Positions 36,590 to 45,127 of a stretch of 64,000 bases of DNA are shown here, piece by piece (positions within the stretch are counted from its first letter, which is position 1; the number at the start of each line of letters is the position of its first letter). Below the pieces are notes generated by a model. That model saw only the letters and a program-made list of their open reading frames with translations, ran no database searches and was not told the origin of the DNA. The stretch comes from Danxiaibacter flavus. Lineage in GTDB: Bacteria > Bacteroidota > Bacteroidia > Chitinophagales > Chitinophagaceae. The translations under genes were made by a program, and so were the position numbers. The stretch is taken from contig NZ_JAULBC010000002.1 of the NCBI RefSeq assembly GCF_041060425.1, positions 310,001-374,000 of the forward strand. Direction: 5' to 3'.

Positions 36590-36597
36590 TAGCTTTG
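36590..36597 (+). promoter_or_regulatory. Putative -7 box of pckA
   Basis: TAGCTTTG fits TAnnTTTG. It is 25 bp upstream of the pckA ATG (36623). The -33 region is only T-rich (around 36567-36573). Confidence 0.5.
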
Positions 36598-36622
36598 TAG
36601 TTAACAAATCAATTTGCTGTCT

Positions 36623-38233
36623 ATGTTTTCTATTGCTTCTGCCACAGACCTACAGCATTTCGCTTCTACCGGATTGTATTTGCTAAATGACGTACACTAC
36701 CAGGAAACACCGTCCGACCTTATACAAGAAACGCTGGCCCTGCACGAAGGGCAATTAAATGATACCGGTGCGCTTGTTATTGAAACAGGTAAGTTTACAG
36801 GTAGATGTCCGAAAGACAAGTTTATTATTTACGACGATATAACAAAAGGCAGTGTTGACTGGAATGACTTTAACCAACCACTGGAGGAAAAATATTTCCA
36901 CATTATTCACAAAAAGATGAAGGACCATCTTGATATGCGGCCCGACATATGGATCCGTGATTGCTACGCATGTGCATCTCCGGAATACAGATTAAACATA
37001 AGGGTAGTCACTGAAAATCCGTGGATGAACCTTTTTGCTTATAACATGTTCCTTCGTCCCGGTGAAGAAGAACTGGACAGCTTTGTTCCGGAATGGCATG
37101 TTCTATGCGCTCCGGACCTACAGCTAAATGCTGAGGAGTGCGGCATCAAAAATTCCAATGCCGCGGTAATATCTTTTACGCATAAAACAATTCTTATAGC
37201 AGGCACGGGCTATACAGGTGAGATAAAAAAAGGCATATTCAGTGTGCTGAATTTCCTGATGCCTTTACAGAAACATGTACTAAGCATGCACTGTTCTGCA
37301 AACACAGGCAAGCGGGGCGATGTGGCTTTGTTCTTCGGATTAAGCGGCACAGGAAAAACAACGTTAAGTGCCGACCCGTCTCGAAAATTAATTGGAGATG
37401 ATGAGCACGGCTGGAGCAATGATGGCGTATTCAATTTTGAAGGCGGTTGTTATGCAAAATGCATTAACCTGAGCTGTGATAAAGAACCTGATATTTTCAA
37501 TGCTATAAAACATGGTGCTCTTGTTGAAAATACAAGATTTGCTGAGGGCAGCAACCAGATTGATTTTACCAACAGTTCAATCACAGAAAATACACGCGTT
37601 TCCTATCCTATCCATTATATTACCAACGCAGTGCATCCGTCTGTGGGAAGCATACCGCAAAATGTATTCTTCCTTACATGTGACGCATATGGCGTTCTGC
37701 CACCTGTTTCCCGGTTAACTGCACCACAGGCCATGTATCAGTTTATCTCAGGATATACCGCCAAGGTAGCTGGTACTGAAACAGGCGTAAAAGAACCTTC
37801 ATCCACTTTTAGTGCGTGCTTTGGTGCGCCATTCCTGCCGTTACATCCCGGTAAATATGCGGCTATGTTGGGCGAGAAACTGAAACATCACAAAGTAAAA
37901 GTCTGGATGATCAATACAGGTTGGACAGGTGGCCCTTACGGCACGGGAAAACGCATTGACCTGGCTTTGACAAGAAAAATGGTCACTGCTGCTCTCGACG
38001 GTTCACTGGACGATGTAGCTTATCGCCCTCATCCTGTTTTCGGAATGCTCATGCCATTAAGCTGCCCGGGCGTTCCATCTGAAATACTCGATCCTGTAAA
38101 TACCTGGAAAGAACGGCAAGCCTCCTCCGTTATGGCAAACAAACTTGCCGCTCAGTTTACTAAAAACTTTGAAAAATATGCAAGTGGTGTTGACAGCGAA
38201 ATCATCGCTGCCGGCCCTGCATTAATGCAGTAG
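36623..38233 (+). CDS. pckA: Phosphoenolpyruvate carboxykinase (ATP)
   Basis: A 536-residue cytoplasmic enzyme converting oxaloacetate and ATP to phosphoenolpyruvate, CO2 and ADP, the entry step of gluconeogenesis. The P-loop 'FGLSGTGKTTLSADP' (about 238-252) and the metal-binding 'LIGDDEHGW' follow the family pattern. 'RCPKDKFI' and 'NTGWTGGPYGTGKRI' bind substrate. I use the ATG at 36623; a TTG at 36614 adds three residues. It is divergent from fbp and followed by a good terminator. Confidence 0.97.
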   Translation: MFSIASATDLQHFASTGLYLLNDVHYQETPSDLIQETLALHEGQLNDTGALVIETGKFTGRCPKDKFIIYDDITKGSVDWNDFNQPLEEKYFHIIHKKMKDHLDMRPDIWIRDCYACASPEYRLNIRVVTENPWMNLFAYNMFLRPGEEELDSFVPEWHVLCAPDLQLNAEECGIKNSNAAVISFTHKTILIAGTGYTGEIKKGIFSVLNFLMPLQKHVLSMHCSANTGKRGDVALFFGLSGTGKTTLSADPSRKLIGDDEHGWSNDGVFNFEGGCYAKCINLSCDKEPDIFNAIKHGALVENTRFAEGSNQIDFTNSSITENTRVSYPIHYITNAVHPSVGSIPQNVFFLTCDAYGVLPPVSRLTAPQAMYQFISGYTAKVAGTETGVKEPSSTFSACFGAPFLPLHPGKYAAMLGEKLKHHKVKVWMINTGWTGGPYGTGKRIDLALTRKMVTAALDGSLDDVAYRPHPVFGMLMPLSCPGVPSEILDPVNTWKERQASSVMANKLAAQFTKNFEKYASGVDSEIIAAGPALMQ

Positions 38234-38263
38234 CCAATATTCTTCTTGTGAAACAGTACATGT

Positions 38264-38297
38264 AAGCCGGCAGGGTTTTGGTCCTTACCGGCTTTTT
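38264..38297 (+). terminator. Intrinsic terminator of pckA
   Basis: AAGCCGG (38264-38270) pairs with CCGGCTT (38288-38294); an inner AGG/CCT pairing supports it. A run of T follows to 38297. It begins 30 bp after the pckA stop. Confidence 0.8.
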
Positions 38298-38319
38298 TAT
38301 AGTTGGGACTACTTGTTGA

Positions 38320-38982
38320 TCAGGTAAGCGCTATTTTGTATTTGCCGACAAGCTGATTGGCACCATCCTTTGTAATCTCCATTGTAAGTGCCTTAAACCG
38401 GCTCTCATCCTTGTCTCCATGCAATTCAATGTCCTGCGCAACTGTTACGTTATTAAGACCTTTGGGGTAAAGCGGATTTTTGTATACAGCTTCTTCAATA
38501 TGCTTGGGGAAAAAGAGATTAGAAGTTAAGGCTACCGAATTGTTCACATGTACCTTCAAATGCAAATGCGTTAAACGCCCGTTGTACCATCCCGGGAAAA
38601 TTGATTGAAATTTGCATTCACCTTTTTTATCGGTTTTTTGGTACCCCCGCAACCAGGTTTGATTAAGCGATTGTTGCGCCTCAAAATCCGAATAGCGACC
38701 TTCAGCATCACATTGCCAAATGTCCACAATTGCTCCTTCAACAGGCTTGCAATGCTTATCTTCCACCATGAAAAGATATGTTATCGGCACGCCTGCCCTG
38801 CTTTCCCTGATGTCTGCCCGATTTAGCTTCTCATCCTTATAGTATGGCCCTTCATTTACCGGAGGCGTTATAGGATCATTACAATCTGTAACAAGCTGTA
38901 CACCTTTTCCTCTTCTTGCAGAAGACAAAAAAGATGCAACAAATGAAAGCCCGATAAGTGCGAGAAACCTGGTCCTGTTCAT
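38320..38982 (-). CDS. Exported intradiol ring-cleavage dioxygenase-like protein
   Basis: A 220-residue protein of the protocatechuate 3,4-dioxygenase beta-chain fold. The four non-heme Fe(III) ligands are all identifiable: Tyr97 ('EGRYSDF'), Tyr133 ('GWYNGR'), His139 and His141 ('LTHLHLKV'). 'VDIWQCDAEGRY' is typical. The N-terminus is hydrophobic ('FLALIGLSFVASFL'), so the protein is probably exported or membrane-anchored, unlike classical cytoplasmic enzymes. No catabolic operon surrounds it, so the catechol substrate is unknown. Confidence 0.88.
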   Translation of the reverse strand: MNRTRFLALIGLSFVASFLSSARRGKGVQLVTDCNDPITPPVNEGPYYKDEKLNRADIRESRAGVPITYLFMVEDKHCKPVEGAIVDIWQCDAEGRYSDFEAQQSLNQTWLRGYQKTDKKGECKFQSIFPGWYNGRLTHLHLKVHVNNSVALTSNLFFPKHIEEAVYKNPLYPKGLNNVTVAQDIELHGDKDESRFKALTMEITKDGANQLVGKYKIALT

Positions 38983-39045
38983 CGTTAGAAGTTTAACCTA
39001 ATGTATAAACTTCCATCCTTTTTTGCAAGTGTATTTCCCGTTTTT

Positions 39046-39405
39046 CTACATGAAAAATTGTTCAGAGACGATCTTGTCGTTTTTAACATGATAAACACAT
39101 AATTCACCCATTTTTGAACGCTCGTGACCTTTCATTTTCATATCCATCGAAAGCGTAAATGCAATAACATTCTCTGCAACCAGCGGATCGGAAATGTCCA
39201 GGTGATGCATTTTTTCAACCATAGATTCAAACTTGTGTCCTTTTTCGATAATCGCTTTCAATCCTTTGGTTTCTTTGTCAAAGTCAGGTGTGCTATAGGG
39301 CTCAATACTGATGGCATCTTCTGCAAACAGTTCTTTTTGAGCAGCTTCAAATTCTCCTTTGCGGCAGAGTTCTACAAGGCGATTTGCAACTTTTTCTGTT
39401 GACAT
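39046..39405 (-). CDS. SnoaL-like / NTF2-fold protein
   Basis: A 119-residue single-domain protein of the cone-shaped NTF2 fold ('MSTEKVANRLVELCRKGEF' helix, 'LFAEDAISIEP', and C-terminal strands ending 'GELCVYHVKNDKIVSEQFFM'). Members include polyketide cyclases, ketosteroid isomerases and non-enzymatic ligand binders; this one cannot be assigned. It is divergent from the methyltransferase gene, with 97 bp between the starts. Confidence 0.85.
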   Translation of the reverse strand: MSTEKVANRLVELCRKGEFEAAQKELFAEDAISIEPYSTPDFDKETKGLKAIIEKGHKFESMVEKMHHLDISDPLVAENVIAFTLSMDMKMKGHERSKMGELCVYHVKNDKIVSEQFFM

Positions 39406-39502
39406 GGCGATCGTATTTTAAGGTAAAAGTAATATCGGAATATTCAGCATGAAAGTATCGTGCCAGTTATTTTATTGTAAGGAATTGGAATAAATTTGGG
39501 TT

Positions 39503-40276
39503 ATGAATGATAAGCTATCTTCCATGAATCCGACCGGCAGGTTTACCAATCGCGTTGAGAATTACGTAAAATTCCGTCCATCATATCCGCCTGAATTAAT
39601 TCAGTTTCTGCAGACAAAAGCCGGGTTGTCGTCACAAGCCGTTGTTGCAGATATTGGTTCAGGAACAGGCATACTTACAGAACTGTTGTTGCACAATGCG
39701 AAAAAAGTTTACGCAGTAGAGCCTAATGCAGCAATGCGCGCAGCGGCTGAAATAAAACTGAGTGCTGTATGCAACTATCAAAGTATTGAAGGGACTGCTG
39801 AACATACCACACTGGCAAACAAGAGTGTACACCTTATAACTGTTGCACAGGCTTTTCACTGGATGGAACCTGTGGCAACAAGAAAAGAGTTTGAACGCAT
39901 TTTAGATAACCGCGGGCATGTGGCGCTCATCTGGAATCTGCGCGACAATACGGCTCCGTTTATGAAAGAATATGAAGAACTAAAAATGGCATTTGGAAAG
40001 GATTATCTTGATACGAAACGTGCGGATGAAGAAACCATCACTGCTTTTTTCAGAAACGATCCGATGATTGTAGAATCATTTCCCAATCCACAACTAATGG
40101 ATTTTACATCGCTCAAAGGCCAGCTTGAATCAGCTTCCTATATGCCACTGGAGGGAGAACCGCGTTATGAAGAAATGATCGCAACACTCGAAAAGCTGTT
40201 TAATACCTATCAACAAAACGGAACAATTCAAATGGATTTTTATACAAAGGTTTATATGAACAGACTGCCGCTTTGA
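39503..40276 (+). CDS. Class I SAM-dependent methyltransferase
   Basis: A 257-residue enzyme of the Methyltransf_11 type. SAM loop 'VVADIGSGTGILTELLL' (about 48-64), 'VYAVEPNAAMRAAAE' as motif II, and 'VHLITVAQAFHWMEP' as the post-motif region. It resembles the YcgJ/Tmt-like group with 'GRFTNRVENYVKFRPSYPPELI' at the N-terminus. The substrate is unknown. A TAAATTTG box (39491-39498) ends 4 bp before the ATG, which would suggest a leaderless message if used. The stop codon TGA is part of the repeat word TGATGTACGATG. Confidence 0.9.
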   Translation: MNDKLSSMNPTGRFTNRVENYVKFRPSYPPELIQFLQTKAGLSSQAVVADIGSGTGILTELLLHNAKKVYAVEPNAAMRAAAEIKLSAVCNYQSIEGTAEHTTLANKSVHLITVAQAFHWMEPVATRKEFERILDNRGHVALIWNLRDNTAPFMKEYEELKMAFGKDYLDTKRADEETITAFFRNDPMIVESFPNPQLMDFTSLKGQLESASYMPLEGEPRYEEMIATLEKLFNTYQQNGTIQMDFYTKVYMNRLPL

Positions 40277-40422
40277 TGTACGATGTTAGATGTACGATGT
40301 TAGATGTACGGTGTTAGGTGTGGTGAAGATCGCTAATGTCTGATGTGTTGATCTCTGTTTTTTTGATGCCTGATGCGCAGGGAGCATTTTTTTGAATTTT
40401 GACTTTTGAATTTTGACTTTTA
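40277..40422. repeat. Word array, family B left arm with family H right arm
   Basis: Left arm from 40274: GATGTACGATGTTAGATGTA and variants to 40322. Right arm 40393-40422: TTTTTGAATTTTGACTTTTG and repeats. The array joins the convergent methyltransferase and LytTR genes, abutting both. Confidence 0.82.
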
Positions 40423-40424
40423 TT

Positions 40425-41135
40425 TCATCTTTTCAAAAACTTTCCGCTCAGTATCTTCTGCATCACTTCGTCTTTGTTTGCACGGCTTACCGGAATTTTG
40501 TGTGTATCGATCACCAATTCGTTGCCATCTACACTTTCTACTTTACTTAGCTGTACGATAAATGATTTGTGTACCCGTAAAAAACGGCTGGCAGGTAAAG
40601 CTTCCTCTATGCTTTTGAATGTGAGGTAAGTAATGTATTTTTTTGTTTTTGTAAAGATGGTTACATAATTCTGGGTGGCTTCAACAAAAAGGATATCATC
40701 GTAATACACTTTCACAAGTTTGTTATCAGCTTTGATGAAAATAAAATCATCTTCAGCTGAAGGCGTGGCGGTTCTGGCAGATAAATACTCTTTTGCCTTC
40801 ATCGCGGCTTTTACAAACCTGTTAAACGCGATCGGCTTTACAAGGTAATCCAGCACATCCAGTTCAAATCCTTCCAGCGCATATTCCGGATAAGCCGTTG
40901 TAATTACCGTAAGCGGCGGATTGGTCATTGTTTTAAGAAACTCAAGGCCCGACAAACGCGGCATTTGAATATCCAGGAACAATAATTGAATTTTTCCGGC
41001 CTTAATTTGTTCCACCGCTTTTAATGGAGTATCGTATTCACCTACAAGATTTAAAAAATCCATATCAGCTATATACTCTTTCAAGCCTTTACGGGCAAGC
41101 GGTTCGTCATCAATTATTGCACAGTTGATCATCAT
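40425..41135 (-). CDS. LytTR-family response regulator
   Basis: A 236-residue two-domain regulator. The receiver domain (1-120) has the acidic pair Asp9-Asp10, the phosphoacceptor Asp55 in 'LLFLDIQMP', 'ITTAYPEYALEGFELDVLDYLVKP' with Thr and Lys switch residues. The LytTR DNA-binding domain (about 132-233) includes 'ILFVEATQNYVTIFTKTKKY' and 'FLRVHKSFIVQL'. It follows the LytS-type kinase gene by 15 bp on the same strand and is its partner. Target genes are unknown. Confidence 0.95.
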   Translation of the reverse strand: MMINCAIIDDEPLARKGLKEYIADMDFLNLVGEYDTPLKAVEQIKAGKIQLLFLDIQMPRLSGLEFLKTMTNPPLTVITTAYPEYALEGFELDVLDYLVKPIAFNRFVKAAMKAKEYLSARTATPSAEDDFIFIKADNKLVKVYYDDILFVEATQNYVTIFTKTKKYITYLTFKSIEEALPASRFLRVHKSFIVQLSKVESVDGNELVIDTHKIPVSRANKDEVMQKILSGKFLKR

Positions 41136-41150
41136 AGCGCTAAAATAAAA

Positions 41151-42188
41151 TTATCGTTCAGCATCTATTGCCAGCTTTAATGAAACTAAGAAATTACCGG
41201 GATTGTTTTGTACAACAAGTTCATGTTTTCCGGGATATAACAGTTCCAGTCTGCGTTTCACATTTTTCAACCCGATACCCTCACGGGATAACGGTTCCGG
41301 ATGAATGTTATCAGCTGTATTTTCAATATTAAATAAGAGCGATGAATCATTTTTACCGATCGAGATATTTACTTCATTCTTTTTGTCGTTAAAAAAAGAC
41401 AAATGCTTGAAAGCATTTTCAACAAACGGAATAAGTAGCAATGGCTCTATTGAAAAGCCTTTCACGGAAGGTGAACAATTAAAATTGATCTCGCAGCGTT
41501 CGCCTGTTCTCAGCCGCTGAAGATCAATGTAATTTTTTATGTAGTCCAGTTCTTTTTCAATGCTCGTTTTATGCCCGTTGCATTCATACAGCTGGTAGCG
41601 CAACATACCGGAGAACTTATGCAAAGCATCACGCGCTTCAGCATTCTCCTTATTGATGAGAAAGTAAACGGCATTCAACGAATTAAATACAAAATGCGGA
41701 TTGATCTGCGATTTTAAGAAGTTAAGCTCGGCTTCTGCGTTTTCTTTAGCCATCTCTCCCATTCTTTTTTGCGCCTTCGCGTAATCCAGGATCAGCTTAA
41801 AGCCCGCACCTGTACTAACGAGCAACAAATGTGGAATGGTGTTATCATAAAACAATCGCTTAAAGTTCCTGAACACATTGAATAATTCGGGATGATGTAC
41901 CAGTTGCCCTTCAATGTACATTTTCAACCAGCTTGACCCGACAATAAACAATAAAAAGATTATGCCAAACAAGACATATTTTTTTCTGTACAGGAGTTTC
42001 GGGATAAGCAGATAGTTGGTTACATACACCATAAAGGCCAGGTCCGTTACCTTAAGCAAAGTAATGTTGAATGCAAGCCTTTTGCTGCTATAGTCCTCAT
42101 ACCTGAAAAAATACCAGGCAGCAAAAAGCGCACACCAGAATAAAAGGTGATAAAGGATGTTGCGCTTTATGAGAGGTGCGTTCGACAT
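41151..42188 (-). CDS. LytS-like sensor histidine kinase
   Basis: A 345-residue kinase. Four hydrophobic helices occupy about 10-135. The His_kinase domain (PF06580 type) has the phosphoacceptor His165 in 'SQINPHFVFNSLNAVYFLI'. The ATPase part shows 'LLLIPFVENAFKHL' (N box) and 'GIGLKNVKRRLELLY' (G box). It phosphorylates the LytTR regulator encoded next. No extracellular sensor domain is present, so it probably senses a membrane-related signal. The gene begins right at the start of a tandem duplication (42190 onward). Confidence 0.94.
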   Translation of the reverse strand: MSNAPLIKRNILYHLLFWCALFAAWYFFRYEDYSSKRLAFNITLLKVTDLAFMVYVTNYLLIPKLLYRKKYVLFGIIFLLFIVGSSWLKMYIEGQLVHHPELFNVFRNFKRLFYDNTIPHLLLVSTGAGFKLILDYAKAQKRMGEMAKENAEAELNFLKSQINPHFVFNSLNAVYFLINKENAEARDALHKFSGMLRYQLYECNGHKTSIEKELDYIKNYIDLQRLRTGERCEINFNCSPSVKGFSIEPLLLIPFVENAFKHLSFFNDKKNEVNISIGKNDSSLLFNIENTADNIHPEPLSREGIGLKNVKRRLELLYPGKHELVVQNNPGNFLVSLKLAIDAER

Positions 42189-42189
42189 A

Positions 42190-42480
42190 GCTATTGGCTG
42201 TCAGCTCAGAGCTGGACAGCAATTGTAATTTAAGGTATTTATTGGAGAGAGGCGTGAGGTGGAAGGCGGAAGGCTTGAGGCATAAGGCGTCAGGTATCAG
42301 GTTTTAGCCGTTTTCGAATCACCTGATCTGATTTCTAAAAAGGGCATTTCATATTTCTCTATTACCAGGAATAGAAAACTCTGATTAAGACCTAACCAGT
42401 TCTACCTTTTAAATTTTTACTTTTGAATTTTGACTTCCTTACACCTCACACCTCACACCTGACACCTGAAACCTGAACCC
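42190..42480. repeat. Word array C1 within the first copy of a tandem duplication
   Basis: Bases 42190-42252 (GAGCTGGACAGCAATTG to GGAGAGAGG) recur at 42676-42741. The array itself has left arm 42252-42302 (GAGGCGTGAGGTGG to CAGGTATCAGG), a spacer of about 110 bp, family H words at 42413-42436 and a right arm 42440-42478 (CACCTCACACCTGACACC). Confidence 0.88.
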
Positions 42481-42483
42481 TTT

Positions 42484-42669
42484 TTAGATTCCTGCCAACA
42501 ACTGTCCATTCGGAATCAACTGCCCGGCGGCATAATACAACTGAAAGTGTGTGTTCTTTTTTTGTACTTCAAGAATATCCTTTACGGGAATACTCATAGA
42601 AGAAGTTGCAGAATTGGCGTTGCCGAATTTCCATTCTTTGATCACGTTGCCGCTTGCATCTTTTAAAAT
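42484..42669 (-). pseudogene. Truncated duplicate of the 3' end of the 42890 gene
   Basis: This 186-bp segment is about 97-98 percent identical to the last 60 or so codons of the exported-protein gene at 42890-43327, including the stop ('LLAGI*'). It lacks a start and the first half of the gene, breaking off after TTTTAAAA, where the sequence changes to family I words. It is a by-product of the tandem duplication of this region. Confidence 0.9.
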
Positions 42670-42671
42670 TA

Positions 42672-42889
42672 GCTGTGAGCTTTTAGCTATGAGCTATGAG
42701 CTGGACAGCAATTGTGATTTAAGATATTTATTGGAGAGAGGTATCAGGTGTCAGGTGTCAGGTATCAGGAATTAGGAATCAGGTTCCAGGTTACAGGTAA
42801 GCTTATTATCAGGCGACAGCTTTAGCTAAAAGCTGATAGCTGACAGCTGACAGCTCACCTGAAACCTGACACCTGATACCTGAAACCTC
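42672..42889. repeat. Word array C2 within the second copy of the duplication
   Basis: Flank 42698-42741 matches 42209-42252 with two mismatches. The array: left arm 42742-42798 (TATCAGGTGTCAGGTGTCAG and so on), spacer with family I words (42818-42858), right arm 42856-42888 (CACCTGAAACCTGACACC). The right arm abuts the stop codon of the next gene. It is about 80 bp shorter than array C1. Confidence 0.88.
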
Positions 42890-43327
42890 TTAAATCCCTG
42901 CCAACAACTGTCCATTCGGAGTCAACTGCCCGGCGGCATAATACAACTGAAGGTGTGTGTTCTTTTTTTGTACTTCAAGAATATCCTTTACGGGAATACT
43001 CATAGAAGAAGTTGCAGAATTGGCGTTGCCGAATTTCCATTCTTTGATCACGTTACCGCTTGCATCTTTTAAAACAAGACTCCTGTCTTTGGCAAGCTCA
43101 CCATGACAGTGCGTGTAGTAAACAACCAACATGTCGCCGCTCTTTGCTTCTTCCAGAGGAAGCGTAATGGTGCTTTGATTTGCAGCCTGGCTTACCAACA
43201 GCTTTCCGTTAAGATAGATCTTATAACTATCCAGGCCTGCGAGCGCTGTCGCACAAAAAAATAGTACAGCCATTGCCATCAGCAGCAACGGTTTGTAAAA
43301 TGATTGCTTTACAATAAAACGTTTCAT
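42890..43327 (-). CDS. Hypothetical exported protein
   Basis: A 145-residue protein with a signal peptide (about 1-30, 'PLLLMAMAVLFFCATALA'). The mature part of about 115 residues has beta-rich patterns ('YKIYLNGKLLVSQ', 'GDMLVVYYTHCHGELAKDRSLVLKDASGNVIKEWKF'). Such short exported proteins are common in Chitinophagaceae, but I know no function. Its 3' end has been duplicated downstream (42484-42669). Divergent from arsR. Confidence 0.75.
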   Translation of the reverse strand: MKRFIVKQSFYKPLLLMAMAVLFFCATALAGLDSYKIYLNGKLLVSQAANQSTITLPLEEAKSGDMLVVYYTHCHGELAKDRSLVLKDASGNVIKEWKFGNANSATSSMSIPVKDILEVQKKNTHLQLYYAAGQLTPNGQLLAGI

Positions 43328-43548
43328 ACAATAGTTTTTTTAGTGATAGATAAAAGTTTGTTTGTAACAGCAAAACAAGAAAAACTAACAGGGCTGATAA
43401 ATTTTGTTTGATGATCTGAATGAAAGACTTGATAAGATGTAACAAAATGCGGCAGGCAACGTTATAAGGAGGCATGCCCCGGAAACAGGGATATTAAAAT
43501 TTGTTGAATCGACAAAAAAAATGCTTTTTTGTAAAAAATCCGCACAAA

Positions 43549-43824
43549 ATGGATACAAAGAAGGCTGAGAAAATTTCAAAAGCACTGGCAGATACTACCA
43601 GGCTTACTATTTTAAAAGAAATTAAGAAAAGTAAAGACTGCCTTTATTGTGTGGATCTGAATGAAACCCTTAACCTGGCGCAACCTTCTATTTGTCATCA
43701 TGTTAAACAACTGGTAGATACGGAATTGATCTTTTCTGAGAAAAATGGTCGCAACGTACGCTACTCCCTTAACAACAAAATGCTGGATGAATATATCTCG
43801 TTTATAGAGGGCCTTAAAATATAA
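43549..43824 (+). CDS. ArsR-family transcriptional repressor
   Basis: A 91-residue winged-helix repressor ('KISKALADTTRLTILKEIKK', recognition helix 'QPSICHHVKQLVDTELI', wing 'EKNGRNVRYSL'). Cys31 and Cys34 in 'KDCLYCVDL' sit where ArsR/SmtB sensors carry the metal-binding 'ELCVCDL' motif, and Cys49-His50-His51 follow, so metal or thiol sensing is likely. The ATG at 43549 is used; the frame extends to 43501. An imperfect palindrome overlaps the promoter of the RND operon 22 bp downstream, so this repressor probably controls that pump. Confidence 0.93.
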   Translation: MDTKKAEKISKALADTTRLTILKEIKKSKDCLYCVDLNETLNLAQPSICHHVKQLVDTELIFSEKNGRNVRYSLNNKMLDEYISFIEGLKI

Positions 43825-43845
43825 GGCAATTTTTTTTAAAAAAAT

Positions 43846-43865
43846 ACATTGAAATATTTAAATGT
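43846..43865. promoter_or_regulatory. Putative ArsR operator
   Basis: ACATTGAAATATTTAAATGT is a 20-bp palindrome matching its complement at 18 of 20 positions. It covers the -33 element and part of the spacer of the RND-operon promoter, a standard repressor position. Confidence 0.6.
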
Positions 43866-43878
43866 TTCTATAGCTTTG
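43849..43878 (+). promoter_or_regulatory. Promoter of RND efflux operon 1
   Basis: A -33-like TTG (43849-43851) and a -7 box TAGCTTTG (43871-43878) are 19 bp apart, fitting the Bacteroidota sigma-A consensus. Transcription would begin near 43885, giving a leader of about 165 bases before the adaptor gene. Confidence 0.7.
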
Positions 43879-44050
43879 TTTTCCCAATCGATAAAAAGGC
43901 GTTGACTCAGGCAAAAAAATAAAACGACTAACTAACAGGCAACAGCAATTAACTCCCGACAAAGTTTTGATTTGAATTTCTATTTTTTGTTTTTGCAATC
44001 GCTAATTTATCGAAAAATTTAAATAAATCAATAAATAAAACGCCAGACTA

Positions 44051-45127
44051 ATGAGTAACCATTCATTACAGACACGATTCATCACGCTCTTTTATATTCC
44101 GGCCTTGCTACTATTGCTTACAGGATGCGTAGTAAAAGGAAAAGAGCCAGAAAGGAAGGCTGTAGCAGCTATTCCGCAAGCCACACCGGTAGATGGCAAC
44201 ATTGTGCAGCCCTCTGTTTTAAAACAGCAAATGGAAGTAACCGGCACCCTGGTAGCCAATCAACAGGTTGATATAGTAAGTGAGTTAACGCGTAAGATCG
44301 TTCGCGTTAACGTCAAGGAAGGCTCCGTTGTAACCAAAGGCGAATTACTTTTTCAACTGGACGATGCCGATCTTAAAGCGCAACTGGAAAAACTTCGTCA
44401 GCAGGAAAAACTGGCTGTATTGAACGAAGAAAGGCTGCACGACCTGATTAAACATGAAGCAGTTGTTCAGCAGGATTACGACCAGGCATTTACCAATCTG
44501 AAAGTATTGCAGGCACAAATAAGCGAACTGCAGGTGATGATCAGCAAAACACTTATCAGGGCTCCTTTTGACGGGCAAATAGGTATTATTAAAGTTTATC
44601 CCGGGGCCATTGTATCGACCAATACGGTGCTCACCAACATACAGGATAACAGCGTTGTAAAAGTTGAATTTAATGTACCGGAAAAATATACATCCATCAT
44701 AACTCCGGGCAGTGAACAGACTTTCACAGTTGCTTCTGATAGCAGGCAATACAAGGCTGCTGTTATAGCCAGAGAATCAAAACTGGATCAAAACACACGT
44801 ACACTGCTTGTAAGAGCTGTTGCGCAAAATCCGGGCAGGGTTCTGTTACCAGGACAAAGCGCAAGGTTAAATCTGTCGCTGCATTCTTCATCAAATGCTT
44901 TACTGGTTTCATCACAGGCATTAATGCCATCCAGCCAGGGGTATAATGTATTTGTTTCCAGAAACAACAAAGCAGAGTTGGCAGCAGTAGAGATTGGTGA
45001 ACGCAATCCTTATTCAGTAGAAATTGTAAAAGGCTTACAGGCAGGAGATACTGTTGTTACGAGCAATCTGCTGAGATTGTCTCCAGGCTCAGATGTAAGA
45101 TTTGTAACGATAAAAAGTCAAAAGTAA
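44051..45127 (+). CDS. RND efflux periplasmic adaptor (membrane fusion protein), pump 1
   Basis: A 358-residue lipoprotein (lipobox 'LLTGC', Cys26). It has the barrel-sandwich halves 'VDIVSELTRKIVRVNVKEGSVVTKGELLFQLDDAD' and 'KTLIRAPFDGQIGIIKVYPGAIV', a short alpha-hairpin between them, and beta-barrel and MP domains toward the end. It links the inner-membrane pump to TolC. First gene of an adaptor-pump-TolC operon. The last codons and stop ('SQK*') are encoded by the repeat word AGTCAAAAGTAA of the array that follows. Confidence 0.95.
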   Translation: MSNHSLQTRFITLFYIPALLLLLTGCVVKGKEPERKAVAAIPQATPVDGNIVQPSVLKQQMEVTGTLVANQQVDIVSELTRKIVRVNVKEGSVVTKGELLFQLDDADLKAQLEKLRQQEKLAVLNEERLHDLIKHEAVVQQDYDQAFTNLKVLQAQISELQVMISKTLIRAPFDGQIGIIKVYPGAIVSTNTVLTNIQDNSVVKVEFNVPEKYTSIITPGSEQTFTVASDSRQYKAAVIARESKLDQNTRTLLVRAVAQNPGRVLLPGQSARLNLSLHSSSNALLVSSQALMPSSQGYNVFVSRNNKAELAAVEIGERNPYSVEIVKGLQAGDTVVTSNLLRLSPGSDVRFVTIKSQK

